From the NCBI RefSeq assembly GCF_040954645.1, contig NC_092804.1:149801108-149865107 (forward strand): 64,000 nucleotides of DNA, read 5' to 3'. Made by a program: the position numbers and the translations under genes. Below, one piece after another: positions 49,511 to 61,525 of the stretch. Origin of the DNA: Diabrotica undecimpunctata (Eukaryota > Arthropoda > Insecta > Coleoptera > Chrysomelidae). The notes under the pieces are model-generated. The model ran no database searches. It was not told where the DNA came from and worked only from the letters and a program-made list of their open reading frames with translations. How positions within the stretch are numbered: the stretch's first letter is position 1; each line of letters begins with the position of its first letter.

Positions 49511-50283
49511 TAAAAGGTTTAGTTAAACTGTGTTTTTTGATATTTTCGTGTTATCAAAATTGTTCATTTATTAAGATTATAACAAAACGGTTCTTTTTAG
49601 AACCACAATTTGTTTTTAAATGTTGACTGCATCTATTCGTGATATTGAAATTTCAATAAATAACATTATGTTTTCAAAATTTCATATGCGTAATAAATTC
49701 AATGATATTGATACCTATTTAAGAAACCGGAGTATGGAGAAGTACGAGGCGTGTTTTTTAAGTAAGTACCGTTTTGGAATTAAAAAAAAGACGTGCAAAG
49801 ATATGGCAATAATTTTATTTTTACATGAAAGCCTGTACCTTAATCTACTTTTCTACATAATTTCCGTGAATATTGAGGCACTTGTCATAACGTGGCACCA
49901 GTTTTTGAATACCCTCCTGATAAAATTCTGCCGCCTGACTTGTTAACCACTGCATCACAAATGTTTTGACTTCGTTATCGTCTTGAAGACGCTGACCGCC
50001 CAGGTGTTTCTTCAAGTGCTGGAACAAATGGTAGTCGCTGGGCGCCAGATCAGGGCTGTATGGGGGATGATCTAGAGTTTCCCATTTAAATGATTTGATG
50101 AGATCTTTGGTCTGATTAGCCACATGTGGACGGGCATTGTCATGCAGCAAAACGATACCCTTACTCAACTTGCCACGTCTTTTGTTCTGGATTGCACGAC
50201 GCAGATTTTTCAATGTCTCACAATAAGACGCTGCATTGATTGTCTCATTACGAGGCAGAAACTCCACTAGCAATACTCCTTTT

Positions 50284-52429
50284 AATAATAATAATAATAA
50301 TAATAATAAAGGTCTTTATTTTTCCTTCAAATTCATACAATACACAAAATATATAATTTATATATGCATAAAATACAATAAGAAAGAAAAAATGCCGAAG
50401 ATCAGTTGGTGCTGATTTCAAGAAATCAGTACCTCTGCTTTTCATCTTAAGCAAGAGAGAAAAAAATATATATAATATATTTTTTTTGCATGTTATGTAA
50501 CAATCAATTAAAAACCATAACCAATAAAAACATTTAACATTTAAATATTGTCCAAAAACTATGGCACAGTTTATACATACTTCATAACAGGTCATCAAAT
50601 AGTTGCACATGTGTTACTCACTTAGCAATTTAGATTTAAGAGATTTCTTAAAAGATATAATCGATTTTAATTTTAATTCTTTAGCTAATCCATTATATAC
50701 TTTTGATATTTGATATGTAAATGAATTTTTGAATTGTTCTGTACGATGTGGCGGAGCTGTAATTGTATTTTTATATCTTGTATTAACATTATGTATGTCA
50801 GTTCTGTATATAATTTTTTTAAAAAGATATGCTGGTAGAGAGTTTTTGATAATTTTGTGGAAAAAACAAGCAGCATGTAGAAATCTTCTCTGTTCCATTT
50901 TACATTTAAAACCATTTTACATGTTTTAATTTGTGAGAAATAGGCTGGTGTCTTCTTACACCACAGATCAGACGAAGACACGAATTTTGAACCACCTGAA
51001 TTCTTCTCCTATCATCTGAACTAATACAAGGCCCATACACAACATCTCCATAGTTAAATTTTGATAGTACCAGATTTTCGCACAATATTCTTTTTACTTT
51101 GTATGACAGATAGCGGCGATTATGGTAAATTGTTCTTAAACTGAGAAATGCTTTACTCACACAGGTGTTAATATGTTTTGTAAATTTGAGGTGATTATCT
51201 AAAGTTAAACCTAGATTTTTTGCACTAGTTACAGGTTTAATGATTTCATTATTAACAACTATTTCAATGATGTTACTCATTTCCAAACACACCCTGTTTG
51301 GACCAAAAACCACCAGATTAGTTTTTTTAGAGTTTATATTTAATGCATGATTTCTTGCCCAAGCAATCAATGATTTAATATCTTGATTAACAATCTCAAT
51401 AGCACTTGCTCTGTCAACCGGGTAAAATGAGTGGTAAATTTGTGTATCATCTGCATAGAGATGAAATTTACAGGTATTCAAGGAGGTACCAATATTGGTG
51501 GTGTATAAAGTAAATAAGATTGGGCCTAAGATTGAGCCCTGAGGTACACCTGACAAAATGTTTAGAAAATCAGAGCTTCTTTTGTCTACTTTGACGCTCT
51601 GTTTCCTGTGATGCAAGTATGACTTAACCATATTCAATGCATCTATGGAAAAGCCGATTGACTTCAAAATTGCACAGAGTAGTGAATGATTGAGAGTGTC
51701 GAATGCCTTAGAGAAATCGATCAAAACTAAAATGGTAACCTTACCCACATCTCTTTCTCTCAAAATGTCATCAGTTATTTTAAGGAGTGCTGTTTCACAG
51801 TTGTGAAATGGCCTAAACCCGGACTGAAAATCAGTTAAGATATTATTGTTAGAAATATAATCACCAAGCTGCATTTGCATAATGCGTTCTAACACTTTTG
51901 ATAAAGTAGGCAGAATACTAATAGGTCTAAGATCCTTATATTCGGTTGGATTGTTACATTTAGGTATGGGTCTAATTAATGCTTTTTTCCATTCATCTGG
52001 AAAATAGTTACTCGAGAGGCAACAATTCATTATATGCGTTATATAAGGAATGATTAATGGGCAACATTGAAGCAACATTTTTAAGTTTAAACCGTCTGAA
52101 CCTAGAGCATTAAATTTAATAGTATATAACAATTTTTGCACTAGATCACAAGATACTGGAGTAAAGGTAAATTGTTCGCGATTAGGTACAGTATTTAAAT
52201 AATTGTCAATTGTATTTTGATTGATTGTTAGATGTGGGATGCATGATGTGTAGTACTGATTAATCTCATAGGGTTCTTTTAATGTTTCTGGAATTGTGTG
52301 TTCTGTCTTACCAATATTAATGAGTTGTAAATTTTTCCAAGTATTTTTTATCCCACCCACATAAAGTTTGTGTTGAAAGAAAGCTTTTTTTTTCATTCTC
52401 ACATGCTAATGTTGTATAATTTCTAATCA
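50284..52429 (-). mobile_element. 5'-truncated CR1/L2-like LINE inserted in mariner
   Basis: The LINE interrupts the mariner codons for DRK and GVLLVEF, leaving a duplication of only about 3-4 A. It ends in a (TTA)n tail on its coding strand (50284-50309). It is the best preserved LINE in the window. Confidence 0.85.
50906..52402 (-). CDS. Reverse transcriptase of the LINE in mariner (partial ORF2)
   Basis: 498 codons without a stop. RT landmarks in order: RPISILPTLSKVLERI, TILVLIDFSKAFDTLNHSLL, LSGVPQGSILGPILFTLY, the catalytic FHLYADDTQIYHSF, then the thumb NLGLTLDNHLKFTKHI and the LRLICGVRRHQPISHKL end. YADD is intact. The endonuclease domain is missing through 5' truncation. The true C-terminus (MEQRRFLHAACFFHKII...) continues in another frame at 50898-50614 after one frameshift near 50910. 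It is not a host gene. Confidence 0.8.
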   Translation of the reverse strand: MRMKKKAFFQHKLYVGGIKNTWKNLQLINIGKTEHTIPETLKEPYEINQYYTSCIPHLTINQNTIDNYLNTVPNREQFTFTPVSCDLVQKLLYTIKFNALGSDGLNLKMLLQCCPLIIPYITHIMNCCLSSNYFPDEWKKALIRPIPKCNNPTEYKDLRPISILPTLSKVLERIMQMQLGDYISNNNILTDFQSGFRPFHNCETALLKITDDILRERDVGKVTILVLIDFSKAFDTLNHSLLCAILKSIGFSIDALNMVKSYLHHRKQSVKVDKRSSDFLNILSGVPQGSILGPILFTLYTTNIGTSLNTCKFHLYADDTQIYHSFYPVDRASAIEIVNQDIKSLIAWARNHALNINSKKTNLVVFGPNRVCLEMSNIIEIVVNNEIIKPVTSAKNLGLTLDNHLKFTKHINTCVSKAFLSLRTIYHNRRYLSYKVKRILCENLVLSKFNYGDVVYGPCISSDDRRRIQVVQNSCLRLICGVRRHQPISHKLKHVKWF

Positions 52430-53259
52430 TTTTCTGTCCCAAAAAACTGTGCACATGATTTTCCGGGCAGAAATTGTTTGCTTAAACTTCACTCTTTTGG
52501 GTGATGATGAATGTCGCCATTCCATGGATTGTTGTTTCGATTCTGGTGTGACGTATGCCACCCACGTTTCGTCACCAGTAACAATTTGGTCTAAAAAATC
52601 TTCACCTTCACTGTGGTACCGCTCAAGGAAAGTCAATGCACTGCCTAAACGTTGGGTTTTGTGCAAATCCGTCAACATTTTTGGAAATCAACGTGAACAC
52701 AATTTCCGGTAATTCAAGTTCTCGGTAACAATGCGATACAAAACACTACGAGAATACTGAGGAAAGCAGTCGGACAATGATGAAATTGTAAAGCGTCTGT
52801 TTTCTCTTACCTTTTCGTCCACTTTCTGCACCAAATTTTCATTAACGACCGAAGGACGCCCACTCCGTTCTTCATCATGCACATTTGTGAGGCCATCTTT
52901 AAATGCTCTCTCCCCCAATTGTTACCATTCCATTACTCATAATGTTTTGTCCGTAAACTTCAACGATCTCACGATGAATATCGATCGATTTTACGCCTTT
53001 AGCACTAAGAAATCGTATAACAGCCCGTACTTCACAATTAGCGTGACTCACGATTGTTGGAGGCATCTTAAACACTGGAGTAAACAAGTATACAATGAAG
53101 AATCAGACTGTAATGGCGTCAGTGCGTAGACAAGAGATGTAGGTAACCAGCGCTCATGCGCGGAACGCCGACCGTAGCGCTGCGGCGGCGGAATCGCAAA
53201 ACGGTACTTACTTAAAAAACATGCCTCGTAGTTACAACCATGAACTCTGCCAACTGTTC

Positions 53260-53520
53260 AAAAAAGCACCGTTCTCCGATGGTTCTCACAAATCGTTAAA
53301 CTTCAAAGACTTCGATGGGCTGATCTTGTAGTAAGAATGGGAGACCGAAAGATTACCAAAAAGAGCACTAGATAGTAAAATGCAGGGCGCAAAACCAAAA
53401 GGAAGGCCACGGCGGGTGGATGAAATGACGTGAGAACCTGGAGAAGATCGGCACGGGACCGTCAAAATTAAAGTGCCATTGGAGAGAGATAATAAATGCA
53501 ATCCTATGACCCAAAAACAC
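53260..53520 (+). pseudogene. LINE 3' fragment
   Basis: The + strand reads LQRLRWADLVVRMGDRKITKKS and a worn RGRP tail. It lies inside the right half of the long-inverted-repeat element. Confidence 0.5.
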
Positions 53521-53953
53521 CAAAAAATTAATATATTAATCAAAATATTGTACCACTTCATTTTTAACTTTAAATATCTCAAAAAATAATGACTTATCGT
53601 TACGAATGAAGAGTAGGTATATTTGCGTGAAAAGTATTGGAAAATCAAAAAATTGCCCTAAAATAGCAATTCCGCCAATGGCGTAGAATTTGAGAAGGGT
53701 CAACTATGCATTTTCCCCTGTCGTACGCCTCTGGTAGTAGTCAGAAACGTTTATTTAACATAATTTCGTAGGGTGTACAGTACATACACTTTCTGCCAAG
53801 TATGACAAAGATATGTTAAACAGTTTTAAAGTACTGGGTACAAATAATTTTTAAATTTTTAAATAAAACACCCTGTAACTCAGTAAGGAGCCAGCCACCT
53901 TTTATTTAAGTGATTTGGGTTCAATCGTAATATTTTAAGCCCATGAATCTAAA

Positions 53954-54139
53954 GTTAAAATATTTCCAATTGTTAATAAAACACGCTGTACATATTACAA
54001 TCTAATAATGCCCAGATAATGATGGTGCAGGAAAAAGGTGAGGATGAAAAGGTGGGGCAGATTGATACTAAAAAATTTATTGGCATATTTTATGCAATAA
54101 AAAGCAATAAATAATATGTGATTCGTGATTGTCACAAAT
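53954..54139. other. Short unassigned stretch
   Basis: Nothing recognised. Confidence 0.4.
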
Positions 54140-54640
54140 AATTAAAATGGGGTTGTCATTAGAGCATGCTCTTTCCTAGACTTCCTTCTGGAGCAACATT
54201 TAATTTTGAAAAAGATCTTGCAAGAAACGAAATTCAGAAGTGGCTGCTCAGGAATCATCAAAAGAAATGGAGAGCCACTCGAGGGCAAATCCAGACTAAG
54301 AAAATAATCAATAACATAGACAAAAAACTCTCGGTTTTATTTTTTATGAACCTCGATAAACAAGAGATTAAAACAGTCACTGAAATGGTGACTGGACATT
54401 ATGGTTTAAGAAAACACCTATAGAAAATAGGTTAGGTGAATGAAACATGTTGCAAAAAATAAGAAATGGGATAAGAGGCTGCCATACAAATCCTATGCAA
54501 TTATAATCTGCTGGGTAGTATGATGCAGAAATTCACTGAGGCTTCAACCAGAAGAGATCCTTAACATTCCAATGAGAAAACTGTTGGCCTTTATTGGAGC
54601 CACAGAATTTATTGGAGTGTAATGAAAAAAAAAAAACAGG
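54140..54640 (+). pseudogene. 3' end of an RNase H-bearing LINE
   Basis: 54166-54423 reads ARNEIQKWLLRNHQKKW and VTEMVTGHYGLRKHL; beyond a stop come VNETCC and AIQILCN, a decayed C-terminal Cys/His segment as in I-like or R1-like LINEs. Confidence 0.6.
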
Positions 54641-54829
54641 GCTTAGTACAATTTCTATGACTAGGTGCCAGAGATTTAAAGTTTCTTACCAGAACTAAGG
54701 AGTTCGTGACACAGAATGTAATATTAAATTTAATAACAGTATATCTTAGCCATTACCACTTGTATCGTTACTCTTCATTGTAGTTCTATTTACTGTTTAA
54801 GGTATTCTCAAAATATTCAAATTTCTCAA

Positions 54830-55560
54830 CTCTCGTCTTATAGTTGGTTGCTTATTATGAACTGGGCTGGCATATGGGACTGTACTAATTATCAACTTCA
54901 GTCTTGCTTTGTTAATATTAACAACCTACTCCTCCCCCACTATTATTATTCAATATTTCTTGTAGCTCCTCCATGTTGTCTGCTATTACATCGTCACCAT
55001 AGTGTAGAGGATATTAATTTATAGAGGATCCATTTATTTTGTTACATTATTCATTCCGATGTATATGTTGAAAATCTTTTTCTACATGTTGCGAGAAGAG
55101 GATGAAGCCCTGTCTGATGCCCTCCCACATTCCAAATTTTTTAAGAATAATCCCCATTTATTTATTATCAAAACCAATCTTCAATATCTGTAATAATCGT
55201 TAATGTCATAGCATTGTTAAAGTTACTGTGTTTTCCATCCTCTTCACATTTATTACAAATCTGTTTGTGAATCAGTGTTTCAAAATACCTTCAGTATGTA
55301 ATATCGTTAAAATAATTTGGTAGTGATCTTCACATTGACTAATATTTTGCATCTTTGGAACTGCAACAAAGGTTGACTTCAACCAACCTGATAGTAGTAG
55401 ATAGATAGAGTATGTTGCTTAACAGTTTGCATATTATGTATTTAATATCAGAATACTTTTGTTTCCACATTTGTTATCCAGTCAGAGTTTGATTATTCTT
55501 TACTGAGATCTTGAGATTGTATATTCCACTTCCAATTTTACTATTGGCAGTCCAACTAAG
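54830..55560 (-). pseudogene. Degraded LINE RT fragment
   Basis: Broken - strand frames contain KFGMWEGIRQGFILF, which matches the RT motif GIRQGCxLSPxLF, and worn flanking RT sequence. Confidence 0.45.
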
Positions 55561-56594
55561 TCATGTTTTTGTAATTCATTCAACATAAAACACTCTTAAT
55601 AATAATACGCCGGCAACAACTGCGTACAACTAATAGTAAGAAGAAAAGATCAGATGCCTTTGGGCTTACAGGAAAGAAGGCTCACACGAAGAAATAGTGG
55701 ATGGGGTATATCAAATTTAATGGTGATATTATACCAAATTAAAAATAATTAATAAAGAAGCTAAACTAAAATTATGACTAAGATGATTATAAAACACTAA
55801 ACTAAGAATAAAACAAAACTAAATAAATAATAAAAGAAGAATATGACACAATAGCACAGACTAGACAATAGGCTCAATATCAATGGAACAAACAAAAAAT
55901 AAATAAATAAAGGATGTTGTTTCTCAGTAAGGAAATGTCACTGAACTGACTTAAGAATAAGGCGCGATATTTGAATATGTTGGTGTTATCAGTATTATCA
56001 CTGAAAATCATATGATTTTATCATGCGGAATAGATACCGTCCTATTCACCTGTGACAAGCTATGACGAGCAGCATGACAGTGCTTATGACAAAATCATAT
56101 GACAAATCACGCAGTGTTAACATGGAAATTTGACTTCATGACCAAATCATATGGCAAATCACATGTCGACATGACAATCATATAGTGTAAAGTCGACTTT
56201 AGTAATTTCATCCAACTGTTCCCTTGTTCAGTTTATTTATATTGAAAAATCAAATTATATTTACTTACTTTACTTCTGACAATTTAATAAATCTATATTT
56301 TACTTGCATGTACATATGCATCTGAACATGCAATTGATTTACAATTCGACGTTGGTTAATTATCACCTGTAACACAAGTAATGCAGTACAAGGGTGTAGA
56401 ACAGAAAGTACACATTTGAATAAAACTCAACATAAAATATAGGAACTTTAATCATACATTTCCAAATAAATTTAACATAAATCTACAAAGAACTGATGAT
56501 CAAACATTTACAAACGAATATTAAATACTACATAGGAAACAAAAACATTAAATCTTAAAAATACTCAGAACATGGTAACTAAAATAACACATTT
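55561..56594. other. dUTPase 3' flank, with short direct repeats
   Basis: 56087-56111 and 56138-56162 are imperfect direct repeats around AAATCATATG. TTTATT at 56232-56237 (AATAAA on the - strand) or TTTAAT near 56447 could be the poly(A) signal of the dUTPase gene. Confidence 0.4.
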
Positions 56595-56651
56595 CTACTG
56601 GGTTCCTGTGGATCCAAAACCTCCTTCACCACGGGCAGTATCAGTCAACTC
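56595..56651 (-). CDS. dut: dUTPase coding exon 3 (residues 132-149)
   Basis: 18 codons plus [21 protein letters not shown], motif V. Confidence 0.92.
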   Translation of the reverse strand, partial: ELTDTARGEGGFGSTGTQ

Positions 56652-59600
56652 CTAAAAATTAAATAATAATCACTATCACTATCTTTGAAGTGCTCTAAGC
56701 ACTTTCAAGAAAAAATAAAATGTTAGTAATTATATGTATAATACTTGAAAAGTTTAAGAAAAATGTGTTAATAATTATGACCAGTTCATATAATAGGTAA
56801 ATGATACATGACAAATATTTTAATATCTCAAAATAATTTTTTTGCAAAAGAAAATAAATTTAGGAAAAATATTGCAGTAAATTACTATTTAATATTCTTT
56901 TTCATCTACAAAGCTTGTCTAATAAAATATCAAACTGATCTTCAGAAATACTTTTTTACTGTTGCCTTAGTAGTAACACCTATTACACAAAACATTAATT
57001 AAAATGGCAACCTCCACGGGAAACTAATTACTGTTTGATACTGTTGACTGTAAAATTAAATCCGATGTGTTTTCTCAAATTGTGTTAAAATAGGATTGTT
57101 GTATGTTATTAAATTAAATAATAATTATCTTATATATGCCTTACAGTAGCCTAAAGTGAAAGCTTGTCAATTGTAAGACTTATTAGAAATAATATAATTG
57201 TAATTACATAACAACTGTATAAGTATGTAATCTAATAGTGCCTTAAAAGTTAATAGCATGCTTCTTAGGACTAGTTAATATACCTGATTTAAACTGTATC
57301 ATTTTTATTTATAGTAAAACAGATCAGATCTGATTCTACACTCATCAAGTATTATTTATAATTGAAATTTTTGTAGTTTCAAATGTTATTTTTAATTTAG
57401 AATTTACCACTCAGAATATGGGTGTACTTATGTTAACATGTGCTGATTAAATGAATAAAATTCAATAACAAAACCGCAGGCACCATGTTTATACAATTAG
57501 GTAAATGACATTAAATATTGAATTAAAAATCATACCTTTACTTCTTCAAGTTCAGGATAAAATATTCTTTCACAGATCAGCTGAGCAATTCTATCTCCAC
57601 TCTTTACTTCAAAATCATTATCAGAATGGTTGAAGAGAACAACCTTCAGTAGACCACGGTAATCTTCATCAACTACTCCAGCTGTTGAAGAGAAAAGTTA
57701 ATAAATAAATTGTTAATGACTTCTTGTTAAAACCACGTCAAAGCTTTTTATGGTGATAAATGTGGAGTATGACTAAACAAAAAATGTATAAGGTGCTCCC
57801 ACTAAGATGTAAAAAAAACTTACCCAAAGATATAAAATTAATAAGTTAATGCAAAATAAAAAACCAGATCGATAAAAATAAGTAAAAAATAGAAGGCACA
57901 TGTTTACATAAAAAACACAAATAACAGATTTAATAAAACCATTATGTTAGAAGGAAATAAAAGTAAAACGTGATTGGGAGCAGAGAAAAATACTCTGAAA
58001 ATTTATGTAGAAAATATGGTAAATAACTGCAAAAGGAAAAAATTCTAAATCGACTAAAAGATTTTCAAATTCAGCTTTTTTACAATTTTATAATTATAAC
58101 AACCACCAGTTTGAAAATATAGCTGGGCAGTTACTACAACAGACCAAATGACAGTGTCATTTCATCTTCCTATACAATCTATAGCATACATACAGCGGGA
58201 TTATATAGAATACAGAAAGCTCTTGAACTCACACCAAAAAGCATCAAACACATAGCCATATGCACCGACTCACTGTCATGCATTTACTCACTGAGAACCT
58301 CAAGCTCACAACATCCAATAGTCAACGAGGTACGCAATCACTGTCATCAGCTATTAACTTCAGGCACTTCAGTCTCCATAATTTGGGTCCTTTCATCTGT
58401 AGATGTCACTGGTAATGAAAAAGCTGTCCAATCAGCGAAAAAAGCTAACTCTCAATTTTCCACTCGACAGAATACATCAAGACCTAAAATATCTCTTTAA
58501 GCAATCGGTATTGGAAAATTCGCAAGATCAATGGTATAAAAGCACACCCAAATTACCCTATACAAAAAAGAGGAGACAAAGCAATAATCAGAAAAAAAAA
58601 AGAATGGGTCACATTCGACTCATTCCTAGTTACCTCATGAGTTCTGGAAATCCACCAGTTTGAGAACATTGTGACAACACATGCCTTTCCATCCAGTATT
58701 GCATTACTTGAATGCAATACTTTCACTTCCATCTGATGTCAGCATAATATTAGTAGTACCCTTAGTGATATATGTAATTCACCTGGTTTAATGAACTCTT
58801 TAATTAGTTTTTTCAGAGACCACAACTTATATAATTTGATATAAGATATTTAAAAATTTTGTATACATACAGTATATGCAACAGTACCTAAACTTGTAAA
58901 ATTTTAACTAATATTGTTGTTATTTCCCATGTCAATGACAATTAGTTGTCAAGACATGTAAATTTAAATAAAAAGAAAGTGTCGAAATACCTGTATGTAT
59001 GACAAATTATGTTTTTTTACAAAAGGAATTTTAATAGAGTATCTAAAAATAGAATACTGTAGATTCATGTATGAGAGAATAACAACTAATGTTAGAACAG
59101 GTGTGGGAGAGACTGATAAATTTCATGTGAAACTAGGATTGTATCAGGACTCAGTGCTTAGTCCTTACTTTTGGAATAGATAATACGGAAACTACAGGGT
59201 TAACATTCCCTGGTGCTTAATGTAAGATGATGCAGTGCTTCCAATAGTGGAAGATTCCAATGAAATAGAAAACTCTATAAAACTGCCATAAGATCAGCTA
59301 CGATGTACAGAACTGAATGTTGGGCAGCTAAAAAGAAAGAGGAACAACAATGCTGAGATGCTAAACACCCACTACAAAGAAATACTGATTTGCTGGTTTC
59401 TGGAAGGAGTAGCAGAGGAAGACCAAAGAAAACCTTCAGTGAAACGCTTAGGCGGGACCTGTTGGTAAAGGAGAGAGATGTTAGTACAATCCAAGAGAGA
59501 AAGTATGGAGAAATGTATTGTAATTAGGGACGTGGGCCCCATGTATGAAAGGCAAAGGGGATAATAATCTACAAATATAATACTGGAGGTAATGTTACAA

Positions 59601-60076
59601 ATCTTATGTTTAATATTACAGGAACTTTATCATCCCTATGTTCAAATGAGGTTTTTGATATTGGTGTATGTACCTACAGTCTAAGTAATACCATACAATG
59701 ATAATTTTACAAATATCTCGGAAATAAACCATAAAACGTTATTAGTGCAGAGTTTCGTTATTAATAGAAAATCAAAAAGATCTTAATAAAAACAGAATAG
59801 TACCTATATATAAAGTTTAATTTTCTTACCTCCAACATCAATGAAGTTCTTTACAGCTAAACCAGATCTTGGAGCAATTCTTCCATAGCAACCTTCTGGT
59901 AGTTCAATTTTCAGGCCTGTATCAACTAGGGCTTTGCCTCTAGCCGGTACCACAACATCATGTGCACTTTTTAAGTCATAACCAGCAGCTTTTACAGAAC
60001 CCTTGGTTGGAGGATACGCTTCTTCCAATACTTTAGTGTATTTAAGTAAAATATTGGCTCCATTTGCTGAAGGCAT
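56595..60076 (-). CDS. dut: Deoxyuridine 5'-triphosphate nucleotidohydrolase (dUTPase), three coding exons
   Basis: Coding exons on the - strand are 60076-59830, 57681-57536 and 56651-56595 (450 nt, 149 residues plus TAG). Junctions are GT-AG in phases 1 and 0. The enzyme splits dUTP into dUMP and pyrophosphate, keeping uracil out of DNA and supplying dTMP synthesis. All five trimeric dUTPase motifs are present: AAGYDLKSA (30-38), PRSGLA (69-74), GVVDEDYRG (84-92, probable catalytic Asp 87), RIAQLI (113-118), and the C-terminal P-loop-like [10 protein letters not shown] (138-147). The start [11 protein letters not shown] is the first ATG in frame, and the length fits nuclear or cytosolic forms. 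No mitochondrial presequence is seen. Confidence 0.95.
57536..57681 (-). CDS. dut: dUTPase coding exon 2 (residues 83-131)
   Basis: The acceptor CTTCAACAG precedes CTGGAGTAG; the exon carries motifs III and IV and ends EEVK before GTATG. Confidence 0.92.
58150..58978 (+). pseudogene. I-like LINE 3' end in dUTPase intron 1, antisense
   Basis: RNase H pieces [14 protein letters not shown] and VSIIWVLSS (near 58250-58400) are followed by [14 protein letters not shown] and a CEHCDNT-type segment in broken frames. The 3' UTR ends GACATGTAAATTTAAATAAAAAG, like that of the I-like LINE at 31310-31410. Confidence 0.65.
58979..59565 (+). pseudogene. RTE-like LINE pieces in dUTPase intron 1
   Basis: [33 protein letters not shown] (59066-59165) is an RT motif with Gly-Ser changed to Asp-Ser. 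A deleted C-terminus follows. Confidence 0.55.
59830..60076 (-). CDS. dut: dUTPase coding exon 1 (residues 1-82 plus one base)
   Basis: Starts MPSANG and ends in FIDVG with a GTAAGA donor at 59829. It carries motifs I and II. Confidence 0.92.
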
Positions 60077-61320
60077 AATTGTAATGTTATTCGATAATAA
60101 CCAAAAGCTCCCGGACAAAAGACGCTAACAAATGAAGAAGTAACGAATTTGCCGGGTTGATATATATAAGACCGCCAAAATTTTGGCGGTATTTTTTTTT
60201 TTTTTGACGGACCGGACATTCTTTCCGTTACAGCGCGGAAATTTGAAAATATTTAAACATCATCTGAACTACAACAATCAAAACTGAACAGAAAAGTCCT
60301 TATTGTAAATAAATTTTAATTTAGCAAAAATTAATTACTAAATCAATTAACATACCAAAACCACAGATCGAACATACGCGTTTCATATTTTCTTTATTAA
60401 TTTTAGTTTCTTGAGACTGCATTGAGTATTATTTACATTAGTAGACATATGGGTGATATGGAACCATAACTATGATAATCATTTTAATCATAGATTCGTT
60501 ATTCACTTTAAAACATTTTTATTTTTAAAGTATTTTTTAAAAAGTAGGTTATAAGTTTTTGACGTTTGGTTGTTATCTAATAATAGGGCGCGTTCAGCAG
60601 GCGGAGCTGCTCCACAACTGTTGAGTAAATGTCTGCAAAATGAAACCGCTACCGCTCCGCTACTTCCGGAGCGGCCTGTCAAATTTGGTAGCGTAAAAAT
60701 GTATCGCTACCTCCATCCAACATGTTGAGAGAAATGTCATTCATGACATTTCTGTACTAAAATTGAGGGTTAGGTGTTTGTTTGTTTTTTCTTTTACGTT
60801 TTTACTTCCAGCCATATATTACGTTATTATATGGACATATCCATTGAATTTATTTAACTTGTTTAGAGGTATTTCTTGATTGGATTTCTAATTCCTTTCC
60901 AGCTGTTTCCTAATAACAAAAAGGTGATCCATTATTTATCTTTACAATTTAATGACTGTTTGGTTCCATTCCTTCATGTTTTGTTCATACTTTCTTTTCA
61001 CTTCATATATTAGCTATTAAAAATGTTTACGTCGAAATTGATCATTACTTATAGTTAATGTTATCTAAAAAGAAAACTCTGAAAACTTTTGTTTTCTACA
61101 TCTCTATAACTTTTATTATAATTTCTTCCCACTACAGCTATTTCAGCATTTTGTCTTTCTCAATTGACAAACAAATGTCTGTTTTACACTTTATAGTCTC
61201 TGAACAAATAAAGGAGGGGAAAGCTGTATGTCTCAAATTGGTCATTCAGAATTATATCTGTATATTTTAATACATCTCACTGCCATGAGAAGCATAATGT
61301 GATACACGGGTAATACGATT
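60077..61320. other. dUTPase 5' flank and upstream DNA
   Basis: The 5' leader and promoter of dUTPase should lie in 60077-60500; I see no TATA box. 60575-60760 has a higher GC stretch with repeat character (GGGCGCGTTCAGCAG) and a 24-bp palindrome-like site near 60730. No other gene recognised. Confidence 0.4.
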
Positions 61321-61525
61321 TTACAGCCGCGAGAATCAAATATCGAATACACACGCATTTGTAATGCTCACACATCACAAATTATGAAAGCTCTGAGAAG
61401 CAATTGTGGTCTCTCATATCAAAGTATCATTAATGCAGTTTAAACGTAGACGGCTGTAAGCAACAGAAACTATATTTGGCCTCTGAAATATGTGAACCAA
61501 TGTTTGATTCTCACAGCCTGAAAAG
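61321..61525. repeat. Possible small MITE
   Basis: ACAGCCGCGAGAATCAAATAT at the left and the reverse complement of CAGGCTGTGAGAATCAAACAT at the right form imperfect inverted ends about 200 bp apart. Confidence 0.4.

Larger units (their letters stand above)
49745..53228 (-). mobile_element. mariner element with intact ends, split by a LINE
   Basis: TA dinucleotides (49743-49744 and 53229-53230) flank 32-bp inverted ends with one mismatch (49745-49776 and 53197-53228). The transposase reads on the - strand: helix-turn-helix (53087-52899), linker (52918-52688), catalytic start with TGDETWVAYV (52678-52427), then after the LINE the HDNARPHVA and SPDLAPSDYHLF blocks (50273-49845). The three catalytic Asp residues of the D,D34D type are present. 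One frameshift near 52910, one nonsense change near 52685 and the LINE insertion inactivate it. Confidence 0.9.
45389..53953. mobile_element. Composite element with split long terminal inverted repeats
   Basis: 45389-45565 matches 53953-53771 in reverse, and 48846-49072 matches 53770-53545 in reverse. The right arm (53545-53953) is continuous and the left arm is split by about 3.3 kb of inserted DNA (45566-48845). Inside the arms, 49080-49510 carries a broken transposase, which itself took a mariner insertion. The simplest reading is one old DNA transposon with terminal inverted repeats of about 400 bp. Confidence 0.6.

Noticed and set aside
54166..54423. 85-codon frame as a host gene
   Set aside because: Its sequence and the Cys/His remnant after its stop match the end of an RNase H-bearing LINE.
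59992..60219. 75-codon - strand frame starting MSGPSKKKK over the dUTPase start
   Set aside because: It is out of frame with the dUTPase motifs and overlaps them; it reads as a shadow frame.
60356..60422. Possible upstream exon on the - strand (MQSQETKINKENMKRVCSICGF) before dUTPase
   Set aside because: Its donor is in phase 1 and no acceptor before MPSANG joins it in frame; the best acceptor leads to a stop after 12 codons. It could be a short chance frame.
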